A program made the position numbers and the translations under genes. The notes beneath the pieces are model-generated. The model did no database searches. It was given only the letters and a program-made list of their open reading frames with translations, and was not told the DNA's origin. DNA of 64,000 nt from positions 28,562,207 through 28,626,206 of the forward strand of contig NC_054704.1 of assembly GCF_016097555.1 (NCBI RefSeq). The letters are read 5' to 3'. Source of the stretch: Gigantopelta aegis. Taxonomy: Eukaryota > Mollusca > Gastropoda > Neomphalida > Peltospiridae. Positions 10,069-53,710 of this stretch are shown here, piece by piece; the first letter of the stretch is position 1; each line of letters begins with the position of its first letter.

Positions 10069-10886
10069 AAAAAAATACCAAAAAAACTCTGATTAATGGA
10101 AGCTACATTACGAAGATTCTAAACGAAAATGGGTGGTGTTGCTAGTTGTCAGGTTAGAAGCTGAGTTTTGTCTTCGAATAATGAAGTTTCGGAAGCATAT
10201 TTTTTATGTTGTAATTAAACTTGGTGGATTTGTTTTGATTTTTTTTTCTTGGGGGGGGGGGGGGGTTGAGGTGTGTTTGTTGTTGTTGTTTTTTGTTGTT
10301 GCCTTTTGTTCTTTTTGTAATATTAAAAATATTTCCGGAAAAGTTATTTTGAATGAAACAGGGACGGATTGTGGATTATTTATTAAATGTTGCAGATTGT
10401 TAACTGTATGTGCGCGAGAACATAGAATCGATACACTCTGTTGAATAGTCCCAGTTGGTTTCTCTCGTCTCGGCCAATGCTACAACATCGGTATATGCAA
10501 GGCCGTGATTTGTGCTGTCCTATCTGTGGAGAAGCGTATAATAAATCCATCGATGCTACATGAGTATGTTTCTGTGTAACATCAGTAGCTATAGTACAAC
10601 TGCAAAATACACAGTCAAAGACTGGAAGAATGGAGTTAGAAAATTTGATTTGCACTATACCATCCATTTAAATTTAAATAATAAAAAATAATACACTCGA
10701 GATTACAGCTTTAATACCCTTATCGAAATGCATATTTTTCAATTCAAACCTACCCGTTGGTTATAGTTTACCCATAATGTCTTTTTTTAATATGAATAAC
10801 ATTAAAATCCATCGTCATTCAGAAATATTGCGCATTTCATTCATACCTTGGTCATATTCAACCTGGTTTGGTTTTTGGGAGGTTCC
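10067..10886. other. Gene-free stretch
   Basis: AT-rich, with a G-run (about 10251-10265) and TTG-rich tract; no coding signal or recognisable element seen. Confidence 0.4.
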
Positions 10887-10890
10887 TTAA

Positions 10891-11272
10891 AGGGACATTC
10901 CTGAGTTTGCTGCATTGTAAGATGTTTCCGACTAATAAACTATTTCTACGATTAAACTTACATATTAAATATATTTTCTTGTTTAGAATATCAGTGTCTG
11001 TATATTCAATGTGTTTCTGGTCGTATTTATATTTGTAAGAAGCTCAAACTGGATTTTGTCTTCAAATAATTTCGTACGTACGACAAAATAATTTTCAGGA
11101 AATAAAATGAAATTTAACCTAGTACAAATATTAGAACGATCAGAAACACGTTTAATATACAGCCACTAATATTTTACGCAGAAAAATATATTTGATAAGT
11201 AATTACAATCGTTAAAAAGTATCTGTTAGTCGATAACATCTTAAAAATTGCAGCAAACTCAGGAATGTTCCT
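10891..11272. mobile_element. Palindromic (foldback) MITE flanked by TTAA, copy 1
   Basis: Ends are inverted repeats AGGGACATTCCTGAGTTTGC...; the whole unit is a long imperfect palindrome. TTAA at 10887-10890 and 11273-11276 is the target duplication, as for piggyBac-type elements. Non-coding. Confidence 0.85.
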
Positions 11273-11624
11273 TTAACAAGAATATATATAGGAAATTTCA
11301 ATTTGTTAATTTCATGTATTTTGCAGAATAACTACGATTATACCTTCAATTCATAGACTAGTATTTTGATACATTATATAAATGCTTTTTCAATGCTTGT
11401 GACACGTACTTAAATACACAGACACCTGAGGCTCACACAACCAACTATCTGCATAGTGTGTCTTCATGTTCCATGTGCTGCAGATGGTGCAACTATACAT
11501 TTTAAAATGTATGTTGAGATCTACCTTAAAATACATGATATTGTTCTTGTGGATTATTACCTACTTAGTGTCACAGTATACACAGTACTCATTTGCTGAT
11601 TTCTGATACTTATGTTTTTGAAAG

Positions 11625-11920
11625 TACCGGTGAGCTGCATGATACGCCCGTCAAAAGTAGGTCACGGTTATGGTACGCAACACCGCCATCCCATGTTGTA
11701 CTTGCATGCAAGATTTGATGATTCTATATCAATTGATAAGGAAAATGTGGCCCTGATAAGGATTTCCTTTAATGTGCAGTAATGCGTGAAAAGTAGGTCT
11801 CGATGACCTAGTTATGGTATGCGATACACCGCCATCCCAAGTTGTACATGGATTCAAGGTTTGATGATCCTATTTCAATTGATAATAAACATGTTCTGGA
11901 CGGACAACGCCATACCACAA
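11625..11920. repeat. Two diverged tandem units of about 145 bp
   Basis: Units share AAAAGTAGGTC, CACCGCCATCCCA, GTTGTAC, TTTGATGAT and TCAATTGATAA in the same order (about 11642-11760 and 11787-11895). Resembles a dispersed molluscan repeat; no coding potential. Confidence 0.7.
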
Positions 11921-12691
11921 TACACTCGTCAAATGTACAAAATGCCTTCTTAGCCCTTGGAATAAAATAGTCCATAGTCTGATATTGTTTGTCCTTAACA
12001 CATATTACTACACCATCCAATGTGGTAATTATTTAATGACTTAGAGCAACTATAGTATCAAGACAAATAAGTGAGAGACCAGCAGCACTATCATCCATTG
12101 CTACATCAACATCGTCTGTGAGAGGTATCAACACTGTTATCCTCATCAACCTGATGGCCTGTAGCAACATCTGTGGGAAACGCAACATTCTTGAAGTGGT
12201 CCACGTATTCCTTGTTTTCACATTTAGCGTCTAGTCATTATTGGTGCATAGCACACAATAACAAGACAACTGGACAACTGTCTGACCGTAAGCACCTCAT
12301 GTTAATTAGTGGACGACACGGAGTGAAGTTGCCTTATGTTAAAGGTCAATGTTTATCAAAAACGTAATTCACTATTGTTTGGTATCTACGTATACCTTTT
12401 ACAACATATATGAAGTATCAATAAAATAAATTTTAAAAAATGTAACCGTTTTTAATATATTCGCAATAAAAAGTCGCGTTTTTCCCATCGATTGCCAAAA
12501 CGCCTGTCGACTCCAAGAGCCAAGTCACATGACCTCGTGACGCGCTAACCGACATAACACGAAAGTGTGATTCGCAACCTTTCAGACATTTTACTGGGAA
12601 GGTGGAACACGTATATTTTAAAACGCGAAAATTTTATTATATTGAATTGTATAAATGGAATATTCTTTTGGAGATAGTTTTCAAATGTGAA

Positions 12692-12905
12692 ATATGGTGA
12701 ACCATTGTTTAGTGTTTGGATGTATCAAAGCAGCAGTTTTTCCAAACTTTAAACAAACCGACAATCACAGGCTTTGCATGGAAGTGGTTCTTAAACAGAA
12801 CCCGTGCGTAATGGAAAGGACTATCACGATGGGATAGGATCTGCAGTGACCACTTCATCCACGGGGATTACAATTATTTAAGGTCGATAAATATGACACC
12901 TTTTT
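12692..12905 (+). pseudogene. THAP zinc-finger relic
   Basis: Starts MVNHCLVFGCIK (first C-x4-C half of a C2CH THAP finger) and, after a frameshift, reads WDRICSDHFIHGDYNY, the conserved C-x2-H and DHF..GDY end of the THAP domain. THAP domains bind DNA and occur in P-element-type transposases and host regulators. Only the domain is recognisable; what follows (T-rich tract, then an open frame to 13075) gives no match I know. At least one frameshift and one stop, so a relic. Confidence 0.65.
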
Positions 12906-13665
12906 TTTTTTCTTTTTTTTTTAAACATATCTGTTCCAAGCCTGTATCCCCCACCGGCGCATGTTCTACGATTGCGCATGATACAGCAAACAAGAAACCA
13001 CGACGAGCACGAGCTAAACTCGAGCTCAAAAGGGGAGGAGGCGGGGAGGGTACCAGATCAGTGGCGGCAGTGTAAAATATAGTGGTACGACTCTTCTTTC
13101 AAATTCAGTTGAGGACATTTTCACAGATACAACAAATATAACCCACAAAAGTGCCTCTTTGAAAAGTGTTAGGCCATGCGCCGTCCCTGCATTGGCGTAG
13201 GGAGGGGGCCTACGGGAACCCACCTCCACCCCCATCAAACTTCTTTTTTTTTTAAACTATTAAATTTTATAAAATCATATATACACATGTATATACATAG
13301 TGTGGGTTCTCTCTCCCCCCCCCCCCCCCCCCCCCCCCCCAATTCCAATATAAAATCCTGCCTACGCCTATATATATAGACACACACACAAAGTTCGTAT
13401 ATACGCACACACAATATATATATATAGAGAGAGAGAGACAGAGAGTGTGCACTTTGGCGAAACCGGCATCTATCTAAACAGACATTATGTGTAAACCGGC
13501 ACAGTTTTAAAGTCCCGTTCAGCTACTGTTAATTTATTAGGAAACAAAAATTCGGATGCCTTCTATTCCGGACTTTGGATGCAAATTCAAGAACAAAAGA
13601 ACCTTTCATGTAGTAATTAGCTCTGTTTACACCGGCGCGCGAACCATCCCCTATGCTGTCTACAT
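12906..13665. other. Low-complexity stretch
   Basis: Poly(T) 12901-12922, poly(C) 13314-13340, (CA)n/(TA)n/(GA)n around 13380-13445; no gene seen. Confidence 0.6.
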
Positions 13666-13704
13666 AATGCTGATAAGTTGAACAACTTAAAGCAATAAAA
13701 GAAC

Positions 13705-14967
13705 TTGAACTACATAGGCAAAATGTTGGCTGTTACAAGATCTTTATATAACAACGTTAAATGCTGTGTGAAATACAATAACGTAATTTCTGAGTATTTC
13801 GGGTGTGTAAACGGCTTATTGCAAGATGAGGTGTTATCACCAATATTATTTTCTATGTATGTAAATGATTGTGAAATGCAATTCATATCAGACAATTGTC
13901 CATATATTGAAATACGAATGTTAAACATATTTCTACTAATGTATGCTGATGACATGGTACTTCTTTCCGAGACGCCAGAAGGGTTACAGTCTATGTTAAA
14001 TACCCTTGAATATTACACCACAAAATGGGATCTAACCGTTAATACAAATAAAACGAAAGTAGTAGTCTTTAGAAATGGGGGTAAACTTAAAGATAACGAG
14101 AAATGGGATCATGAGGGTCACCAGTTGGAGGTAGTAGACGAATTTAACTATCTTGGACTGTTACTAAGTTATAATGGTAAATTTAATCGGGCACAGAAAA
14201 GACTGGCAGGACAAGGACGTAAAGCACAATACTGGATCATGAATATTTGTAATAAGAACTATTTTAACACTGAAACGAAGTTAGCGGTATTTGATACCTA
14301 TGTAAATAGTGTTCTTGATTATGGATCGGAAGTCTGGGGTTTTCACTCAGCACACGACATTGAGAAAGTGCATATACAATTTTGCAAACGTTCATTGGGT
14401 GTACATAATAGAACTTGTAATTACTTTTATAGAGAATTGGGACGATTTCCACTAGCTATTATAAGAAAGCTGAGAATTTTTAAATATTGGATAAACCTTG
14501 GTAGTACCAGTAATTGCATTCTAAAAGCTGTGTACGAGGAAATGTATGAGTATGGAGATATTTGGCTAACGAATATTAAGCAGGAATTAGATACGCTTGG
14601 GCTAAGTTATATGTGGAAATCGACCCATACCCATATCAGTTTTTATTACATAATTAAAGAAAGAATATTTGATCTATTTAAACAAAAATCCTACAGTTTA
14701 ATAACAGCGTCGTCAAAAGGATCACTATATAAACACTTAATAAAGGAATATCAATTACAAATATATCTGACGAAGCCAATTGATTCACGTAATATAAAAG
14801 AAATAACGAAAATGAGAATTTGTGCACACAGGCTAAATATTGAAGCTGGTAGGTACAAAAATATCGAGAGAACACAAAGAGTATGTACATTATGTAATAT
14901 TAATGAGATTGAGGATGAGTTTCATTTTATTCTTCAGTGTCCACGATACGAAAACTTTAAGAAATAG
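13705..14967 (+). CDS. LINE reverse transcriptase fragment, 420 aa
   Basis: Open frame starting inside RT: GKMLAVTRSLYNNVKCCVKY, then GLLQDEVLSPILFSMYVND and the catalytic LLMYADDMVLLSETPEGLQS, thumb region (DEFNYLGLLLSYNG), FCKRSLGVHNRTCN and a C-terminal zinc-like module CTLCNINEIEDEFHFILQC. No endonuclease domain is present, so the copy is 5'-truncated. The frame is open for 420 codons, which points to fairly recent insertion. Confidence 0.85.
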   Translation: MNYIGKMLAVTRSLYNNVKCCVKYNNVISEYFGCVNGLLQDEVLSPILFSMYVNDCEMQFISDNCPYIEIRMLNIFLLMYADDMVLLSETPEGLQSMLNTLEYYTTKWDLTVNTNKTKVVVFRNGGKLKDNEKWDHEGHQLEVVDEFNYLGLLLSYNGKFNRAQKRLAGQGRKAQYWIMNICNKNYFNTETKLAVFDTYVNSVLDYGSEVWGFHSAHDIEKVHIQFCKRSLGVHNRTCNYFYRELGRFPLAIIRKLRIFKYWINLGSTSNCILKAVYEEMYEYGDIWLTNIKQELDTLGLSYMWKSTHTHISFYYIIKERIFDLFKQKSYSLITASSKGSLYKHLIKEYQLQIYLTKPIDSRNIKEITKMRICAHRLNIEAGRYKNIERTQRVCTLCNINEIEDEFHFILQCPRYENFKK

Positions 14968-15298
14968 ATTTATTAAGAAATACTACTCCAAGAACCCAGT
15001 GCTTTTAAACTAATACAGCTATTGTCAACTACAAACAATAAGGAGATAAATAACCTTGGCAAATACTTAATACAGGCGAACAAAATGAGGGATATGCTAT
15101 TACTACAAACAACTTAATATATCTATATTTGTGTAACCCATATTGCCGATTGTTTATATATAGATATAGATGGATTGTTTTATCGGTATATGTGTATGTA
15201 TTTCTGTAAGTCATTCTCCACCATGTACATAATATTGTATTTCATTGTTATAATGCTGATAAGTTGGAAAACTTAACGCAATAAAGAACTTGAACTTG
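13711..15298 (+). mobile_element. 5'-truncated non-LTR retrotransposon (RT plus 3' end)
   Basis: Encodes the second half of a reverse transcriptase and a C-terminal region, ending in the tail GCAATAAAGAACTTGAACTT. A 48-bp piece of the same 3' tail also precedes the element (13663-13710). Clade uncertain; the YADD box plus an RELGRFPL-type C-terminal segment suggests a CR1/Daphne-like LINE rather than the I-type seen elsewhere. Confidence 0.8.
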
Positions 15299-15422
15299 AC
15301 ACCGGCATGCGAATATACCTACTGTCTGCCAGTGGTCACTTTTTAAAAATGACGGCAGTTTCCCAGTAATTAGGACACCACAGAAAGTGTAATGAAATAA
15401 TCGCACCTCTTTGAAAGCTTAA

Positions 15423-15746
15423 AGGGACATTCCTGACTTTGCTGCATTGTAAGATGTTTCCGACTAATAAAATATTTCTACGATTAAACTTACATGTTAA
15501 ATATATTTTCTTGTTTAGAATATCAGTGTTTGTATATTCAATGTGTTTCTGGTCGTCTTAATATTTGTAAGAAGCCCAAACTGGATTTCGTCTTCAAATA
15601 ATTTCGTACGTACGAAAAAATGTATTTAATATACAGCCACTAATATTTTATGCAGGAAAATATATTTGATATTTAATTACAATTGTTAAAAGGTCTCTGT
15701 TAGTCGATATCATCTTAAACATTGCAGCAAACTCAGGAATGTCCCT
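15423..15746. mobile_element. Palindromic TTAA MITE, copy 2
   Basis: Same family as 10891-11272, slightly deleted in the centre; TTAA at 15419-15422 and 15747-15750. Confidence 0.85.
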
Positions 15747-15750
15747 TTAA

Positions 15751-17260
<1,510 letters not shown>

Positions 17261-17261
17261 T

Positions 17262-17550
17262 TAAAGTTCGTTTTTTTAACGACACCACTGGAGCACATCG
17301 ATTAATTAATAATTATCAACTATTAAATATCAAACAATTGGTAATTCTGACACGTAGTCATCAGAGGAAACTTCTTTTTTAATGCAGCAAGGGATATTTT
17401 ATATGCAATTTCACACAGGTAGGAAAGGACATACCACGGCCTTTGACCAGTTGTCGTGCACTGGTTGGAACTAGAAAAAAAATACATTTGAATGGATCCT
17501 CCGAGGTGGTTTGATCCTTCGACGCAAGCACTCAACCGACTGAACTAAAT
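17262..17550 (-). mobile_element. tRNA-derived SINE (TTTAGCTCAG-head type)
   Basis: Minus orientation: head ATTTAGTTCAGTCGGTTGAG at the right, shared body (TGCATATAAAATATCCCTTG), tail GTGTCGTTAAAAAAACG at the left. Followed by poly(C) 17551-17567. Confidence 0.75.
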
Positions 17551-18111
17551 CCCCCCCCCCCCCCCCCAAAAAAAAAAAAAACCCCACACACACATATACA
17601 CACACACACAATGCCTTCGGCAGACCGCCAAGATTAGTGCCATTACTGATGTTTGTGTTCAGGTTATCTGCTTGTAGGTTGTAATGTACCAGTCATGTGA
17701 TTCCCAGGTCAGAGTTCCAAGTGCAGAAATGTTCAAATGTTTAAGGAGTAAACCGTAACTATGGCTGTGATTGGTGAATATATGTGACATTGGTTATTTG
17801 TGCAAATACTATCACAAATGCCCCATCAGTTCCATATGTTTTATTACCTGAACAATTATTACACTCGTGACATTTTGTACTTGTCAATAACTGGGGTGGC
17901 ACAAAAAACATTCTAGTGGCATTTTGTGCGGATCAGAGGGTGGGTACTGTAAACTTCCTGTAAGTGCTTAAAACGACACGTGACAGTAGAGTTTCTTCAA
18001 ATAATTATCAATGGGAGGTATCTAACTGTCAGTGTATATACTGGCCCGGTGGTTTCAAACGTTTCTTCTGTTAGTTTTATTAAGAATTGTTACTATGGTC
18101 GTGAATAGGAA

Positions 18112-18117
18112 TTTATT
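18112..18117 (-). promoter_or_regulatory. Candidate polyadenylation signal of gene A
   Basis: AATAAA on the minus strand about 160 bp after the gene A stop codon. Position is right for a 3' UTR; no transcript evidence. Confidence 0.4.
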
Positions 18118-18276
18118 TGGTCTAATGGAACCTGTAACGTAACTTTACATAAGCACAAGCACAAAACGGCAAGCGCAAAACAGTGTTTAACACTGTTAGT
18201 AAATTTGCTAGTAGCTCTGGACACATAATACAGCATTGAAAACAGTAGCTTGTGTTTTGACGCTGTGGTAATGCGT

Positions 18277-47723
<29,447 letters not shown>

Positions 47724-48170
47724 CTTTGTTTTTAGTCTAGAGACGATAACAAATGTCAAATAAATACGTTCGTCGCCGAAACTAAGCGAGTAAAATCGCC
47801 ATTCTAATTATAATTAATAAGATGGAATCCAGTGGATATTACTGTTGTTCAGAGAAAGCCTTGTCTTGAGGTTGGGAATGAATTAACTGTTCACTCTTAT
47901 TTATATTCAAGTCAGTAAATCTATCTCATATAACAGTTTCGACCACTTGGTTTGAGTACACACGAATAACAAATTGAAAGGTTTATGTTGCCGTCGTTTG
48001 GTGTCACCAATATTGAAGGGCGTATTCGTGCATGTATCTCTGAATTAATTTTATATCAAATAATGCGCAGAGAGTCTGCTTCAGTGATTGCATCAGATAA
48101 TGGAACAATTAATATCGAGTTGCACAATTATATGATTTGTTACTTTATCTTCGATTATATTGAATTTATT
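47724..48170 (-). promoter_or_regulatory. Putative promoter/5' flank of gene A, homologous to gene C flank
   Basis: Upstream of the start codon this flank shares blocks with 9076-9435 (upstream of gene C exon 1), for example ACGAATAAC preceded by TTGAGTACACA, CAAATAATGC and TATGATTTGTTA. No clear TATA box. Conservation shows common ancestry; promoter function is inferred. Confidence 0.5.
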
Positions 48171-48656
48171 AACGGAAGATGCATTACAGAGATGCTGAAC
48201 GTAAATAGATGGTGATTTAAGTTAAAGTGTATTTTGGATCTCTGTAGTATTTGAATGATAACGAAAAACACAAAGCATGCTAGTTATTAATTTTAAAACG
48301 GAGTCTTGACTTCTTGAAGCATTGGTGTTTAGTCCCCTACCGGTCCAATCGTCAGTATTGTCAATATCATATATTAGGAATAAAAATTGTATTATGTGAG
48401 CAAATTAGAGTACTAATCTTTTATCATATAATCTCAGTCTTAATACAAAGTGTTTTTGTAAACATTATACGTAACATTAATTCCAGTCAGCCATTATTCG
48501 ATATTTAAATGATGTACGAATATGTATATGTACTAAAGCATAGAACAGTATTTATGGACTAGCTTTCCATAGAATGAATGTATTCATTATAACACATGGA
48601 AACTGGTCAGTTAGGGGCTACATTTCGTAATTATGGTATATATCATCTATACTTGA

Positions 48657-48980
48657 GGGGGATGGGACGTAGCCCAGTGGTAAAGCGCTCGCTTCATACG
48701 CGGTCGATTTGGGATCGATCACGTCGGTGGGCCCATTGGGCTATTTCTCGCTCCAGCCAGTGCACCACGACTGGGACATCAAAGACCATGGTATGTGCTA
48801 TCCTGTCTATAGGATAGTGCATATAAAAGATCCCTTGCTGGTAATCGAAAAGAGTAGCCCATGAAGTGGCGACAACTGGTTTCCTCCCTCAATATCTGTG
48901 TGATCCATAACCATATGTTCGACGCCATATAACCGTAAATAAAATGTGTTGAGTGCGTCGTTAAATAAAACATTTCCTTC
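48657..48980 (+). mobile_element. tRNA-derived SINE (GTAGCCCAGTGG-head type)
   Basis: Head GGGACGTAGCCCAGTGGTAA, body, and tail ending GTCGTTAAATAAAACATTTC. Flanked by CTATACTTGAGG / CTATAGTTGAGG. Confidence 0.88.
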
Positions 48981-49940
48981 CTATAGTTGAGGTTTGGGGT
49001 ATATACTTAGAACATTCCAATATTTGCTATATTGACAAATTTGACAAAAATCGGATACAGTCAACTGTTTTAATTTCTATTAATTATTGTTCAATATGGT
49101 CAGTAGTATGTCTATGCCAAATTTCACGAACATTCAGTCTTACTCGTAGTCAGTGGGAATTATCCTTAACGGGATACTAACTAAATTGAAGTTAAATTGC
49201 ATGGAAAAGGTTTTTTGATTTGCTTCGAGGGCAACAAGGTCAAATTCAAGGTCAAAGTGAACTTACATCCATCCAAAATTAATGGGAGATTTGGAATGCT
49301 TGGGCAATTCCCATTCAAGAGAGATGCCATCCTCATCAAGATTGGATCAGTGGTTACTTATTTATGGACGTTCAAATATAGCCCCCCCCCCCCCACACAC
49401 ACACACACACCCCACCCAATTTTGGTGATTTTTGCCAAAATGGGCGGCCTGTAGCACTTAAACGGCTGATCCGATTGAGCTTATCTTTGAAAATTAAGCT
49501 TTTTCAGCCAAAACCACCAAATCTGAGAGGGAGAGGTTGAAAATGGCTCTTTTTGGGGTGATTTGACACGGAATAACCCAAATATCCATATTGTAATCAG
49601 TCCCAATACTTTGTTACACAATTTCGTATTCAGTGGGGTTATTTCTTTTAGGGGGGTGGGGGGAACTTAGCATTTGGTATCATACTTTTATACTTACTGT
49701 TTTGAATATATTGCTGTTTTAACAATATTTGACCTATGTGCCTACAATTTTCACTGAAGGTGGCAAATATCCATAGTAATGGGTGTGGAATATGAAATAC
49801 ATCCCGATACTTTTAAAATAGTCCTATAAATAGTAGGGTTATTGTTTCGGGGGGGGGGGGGGGGGTCACCCGGTGTGTGTGCGCGCGCGCTAGGATTATT
49901 TTGTGTTTGAAAACATAAAACAGCGTACATTAAGTGTATA
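48981..49940. other. Gene-free stretch between genes A and B
   Basis: Contains poly(C)/(CA)n at 49382-49412 and poly(G) near 49851-49865; repetitive text (GGTCAAATTCAAGGTCAAAG) but no family recognised. Confidence 0.45.
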
Positions 49941-49945
49941 CAAAC

Positions 49946-51230
49946 TTTTTTTTTTTTTTTTTTTTTTTTTTACATTTTATTGTCCCCAGAATATAAAAAG
50001 GCAGTGTCAGGGTTGGGGGTGCCCTGAGCTCACTGTCTCACAATATTTTTTAAATTTCATATGATATAAACAGTTTTATATACATACATATAAATGGCAA
50101 AATATATACACACGAATAGATAAAATCCATGTATATTGTTGTTGTTGATATTTTGTTTGTTTGGGGTTTTTTATTAATTTTTTTAAATTATTATTTTCTG
50201 GGTCCAAGAAGGAAAAAAAAAGAAAAAGGAGATGTTATGTACGGAATTAGTATTGATACAAGAAAGTATTATAAAATGATGTGTGAAGGAGTATAAAGTG
50301 CGAAGAAGGTATTTTAGAAATAGATATATCTCAATATTTGATAGATTTAATAAATTTTTATGATGTTTGAAATAAATTATACCACTGCTCCCATACTGTC
50401 TTGAAATCTTCATAATTACCATTTTTATATAAGATACATTTTTTCAGTTTCCAACTTTTCTTTAATTATAGTTTTTAAGGAAGAGAAGTTTAATTTTTGT
50501 TTTTGTATTTTCATGGAATAAATATAATAATTTATGTTAATAATTAACCAGTTTATTGCATATGTATTTGTTTTTTTAAGCAGACCCAAAATGGCAATAT
50601 GTTTATCTATAATTATGCACTCTTCTATAGTATTGAATATCCAGTTTGTAATATCTTTCCAAAATTCTTTAACATAGCAACACTCATAAAATAAATGTTC
50701 AATTGTCTCTGGCATACGATTACAAAAAGTACATTTATTTGAATTAATATAATGTATTGCATATAGAAATGTGTTAGTAGCGAGAAATCTGTGTAGAATT
50801 TTATATTGAAACCAACGTAAAGTTGTATCTCTAACGCATTTAAATGGTATATTGTAAAATATATTCCATTCTGCTGGTGAATAACAAAAACCTTTATTTT
50901 TATATTTTAATTGAGACTTTGGAATTGTAGCATAACAATTTATATATTTCTCTACATCCCGTTTTGTCTTTAAGAAGTTGTTTTAGCTTGTTGGGGTAGA
51001 CTGGTTTTTCGTTTGTAATTGACTCGTTTATTTCATCATTATGTTTTCCATATATTTTTATGGTCCTGAATTATAACATCTCTTTTAATTTTGTCAGGTT
51101 TATTTTGCCAAATGAATTTGAAAAATCGCGCATTTAACTTTTCAACTAACTGTTCTGATGGGGATGGTAGCGAAATTAACAAATTTGTTATTTTTGGTAA
51201 TATTAGTGATTTTAACACTGTGAGCCTGCA
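49946..51230 (-). mobile_element. L1/Tx1-type LINE 3' fragment with poly(A) tail
   Basis: Minus orientation: poly(A) (poly T 49946-49971), 3' UTR, then C-terminal coding MPETIEHLFYECCYVKEFWK (50425-50715), preceded by CTFCNR, and farther upstream LVEKLNARFFKFIWQNKPDK. These are the C-terminal blocks of L1-like ORF2. Stops and frameshifts between blocks. Confidence 0.75.
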
Positions 51231-51394
51231 AGTTTACGGGTTTTAGTGGTTCTTTCAGTGGAAGCAGCGGATGTCTTCACAGTCAGTAGATTAGCATCTG
51301 CATCTCAAACTGTATGCTCCCAGACATGCCCACACCACAAGGGGATGTCCAATATATGTTAGATGAGGGTGCACTGTTACACAGAATTTTCAGG

Positions 51395-51652
51395 TATGTA
51401 GTTTTGTTTAACAACACCACTAGATCACATTGATTTAGTTATCAGCTATCACATGTCAAACGTTTGGTAATTTTGGCATACAGTCTTAAAGAGGAAACCC
51501 GCTACAATATTCCATTAATAGCAAGGAATCTTTTATATACCAATCGTGGTGCACTGGCTGAAACGAGAAATAGCTCAATGGGCCCACCGACGGGGATGGA
51601 TCCTAGATCGACCACGCATCAAGTGAGTGCTTTACCACTAAGGTATGTCCCG
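51395..51652 (-). mobile_element. tRNA-derived SINE
   Basis: Minus orientation: GACGGGACATACCTTAGTGG head, TCTAGGATCCATCCCCGTCGG-type box B (decayed), tail GTGGTGTTGTTAAACAAAAC. Confidence 0.78.
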
Positions 51653-52545
51653 TCATTCAGGGTCTGTGGTATTCAAAGCCAAATAGAAGTATGCATATTG
51701 CCATTGCTGTGGCTGTGGCTGCAAAAAAAAAACTTAATGAACTATCCATGTTACAAGTGACTTGCATTGACGCTGAGGCACACAAACCAGTAAGTGTTTA
51801 CTAAACAAAACAGCACAAAAACAGATATAACAGCAGTTGGGAGAACACCATAAGCTACTTATAAGGTGACAAGCTGGATTTTCTTGAACTACAATTCGTT
51901 TACTAGAATGTAGGCGGGAGTACATCATGACATTGTGTGAAGCCAGCCGTTCTCCCAACCACCAACCCAGGAACTCTCATATTCACAGCATGCGTGTCTG
52001 ACTGAAATTGCAGTCGTGGATGACACACGGATATCGCATGAATCCAGAGGACTGGGGATGTTACGAATAAGTGGGAAGAAGTACCTGCCAGTCTTAACAG
52101 ACAAAGAGCCAGCCCCTAAAGAGGCTGTTACGTTGCAAAATGAGGTGTGCATTATACTTGGATAATAATTATTCCAAAATCCATTACCATTTTTCTTATC
52201 CATGAATTAATTTGATTTAACTGTATTTATCAAGTCAGTGGAGATAAAAAAAATACTGAGTTAACTTAACACGAAATCCAAGCGGTTTTATATTTCCAAA
52301 CATAAAATTAATCTAATATGACTATAATTATAAAAGAGGAAGTATTCTACAAATAAATACCACTTTTATTTATCTATATAACATTGAAATATATGGTGTA
52401 ATACCTTCTATCATGTCACAAAACTTAAATGTGCAAAATATTAAAATACTACATGTTAAAAGTATTATATTGTGACAGCCATTTCGATTTCTTTTCCAAA
52501 TAAAATGCACGGGGTTTTTTGGGTTTTTTTTTTTCTTTTTCTTCT

Positions 52546-52582
<37 letters not shown>

Positions 52583-53076
52583 GGGATTACTGCAAGTTGT
52601 TTCTATTTGTTTATATTTTATATTAAATATGTTACAATATTTAAGCATTGAAATTAGTTTGGTCAGAGATGAACATTTATAAAAACTGTGTAATGACTAA
52701 TATTGTTGCAGCCCATTTGGATTTATGAAAATTAGACACTTTTCAACTGCTTCGATTTAGGAGGACTTTTTATATGTTCCTCTTTTAGCCTTTCATTCTC
52801 TAAATTTTATTGAAGTTGTAAATATAATAAAGTATCACAGAAATATTGAAAGATTCATATTGTCAGAAAAAGTAGACCAGTTCACAAGTAAATGGTCTAA
52901 TTTACAACTTTAGCCATTTAAAGGCGTTATTTCTCTATTCCTCTTGTTATTGTTTTCAAACCCATTGTACTTACACATAACACAAGTTCTAGTATTGAAA
53001 CACCCATCATTTGGATAGAAACTATTCTTTCGTCATGTTTATCCTTCCTCTCCATTTTTCTGTCCCCCTATCTTGT

Positions 53077-53115
<39 letters not shown>

Positions 53116-53710
53116 TCTTCCTCTTCTTCGTTAAAAAACGTGATGTTCTTACTACATTAAACACCCACGTAAAACAGTTAAAAACAACAACAAAAAAACA
53201 TTTTGGTTGTCGATAAACCTTTATGTTCTTTTTTCCCCTTCATCTCGGTCCCCCTTTTTTCTCTTTTTTCCCCCCTCCAATGCAAGCTCGTTTCACCTAT
53301 CATTCTTGACCCTCAGATTATTTTAAAATGCGTATGTATGTAGGTAGGTAGGTAGGTAGGTATATGTATGTATATGAATACGGTTGTGCAGTATATGATA
53401 AGAAATGTAATGAATATAACTCCCATGCATATCACATAGTGTTTATATACATAATATGAAATATAAAACCTTTACCGTACCGGTATACAGGTACACATAA
53501 TCATGTTATAATTGTATTATAGTTGTATATTGTAAGACGATGATTCAAGGCACCCCAACCTTGACATTGCCAGTGACTTGGGGGTAATAAAGGTTTAGAA
53601 AAAAAAATTCTGTTGCAATTTGTTGTGGGTTGACGCCCTTTTTTGCATAAATTGTTTGGACTAGTATTATGGGCTGTTTATGCATAACTGTCAGTTGCAA
53701 CCTTTCCTGT
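51653..53710. other. Gene-free, homopolymer-rich stretch
   Basis: Poly(T) 52517-52577, poly(A) 53083-53109, (GGTA)n 53336-53362; no gene seen. Confidence 0.5.
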
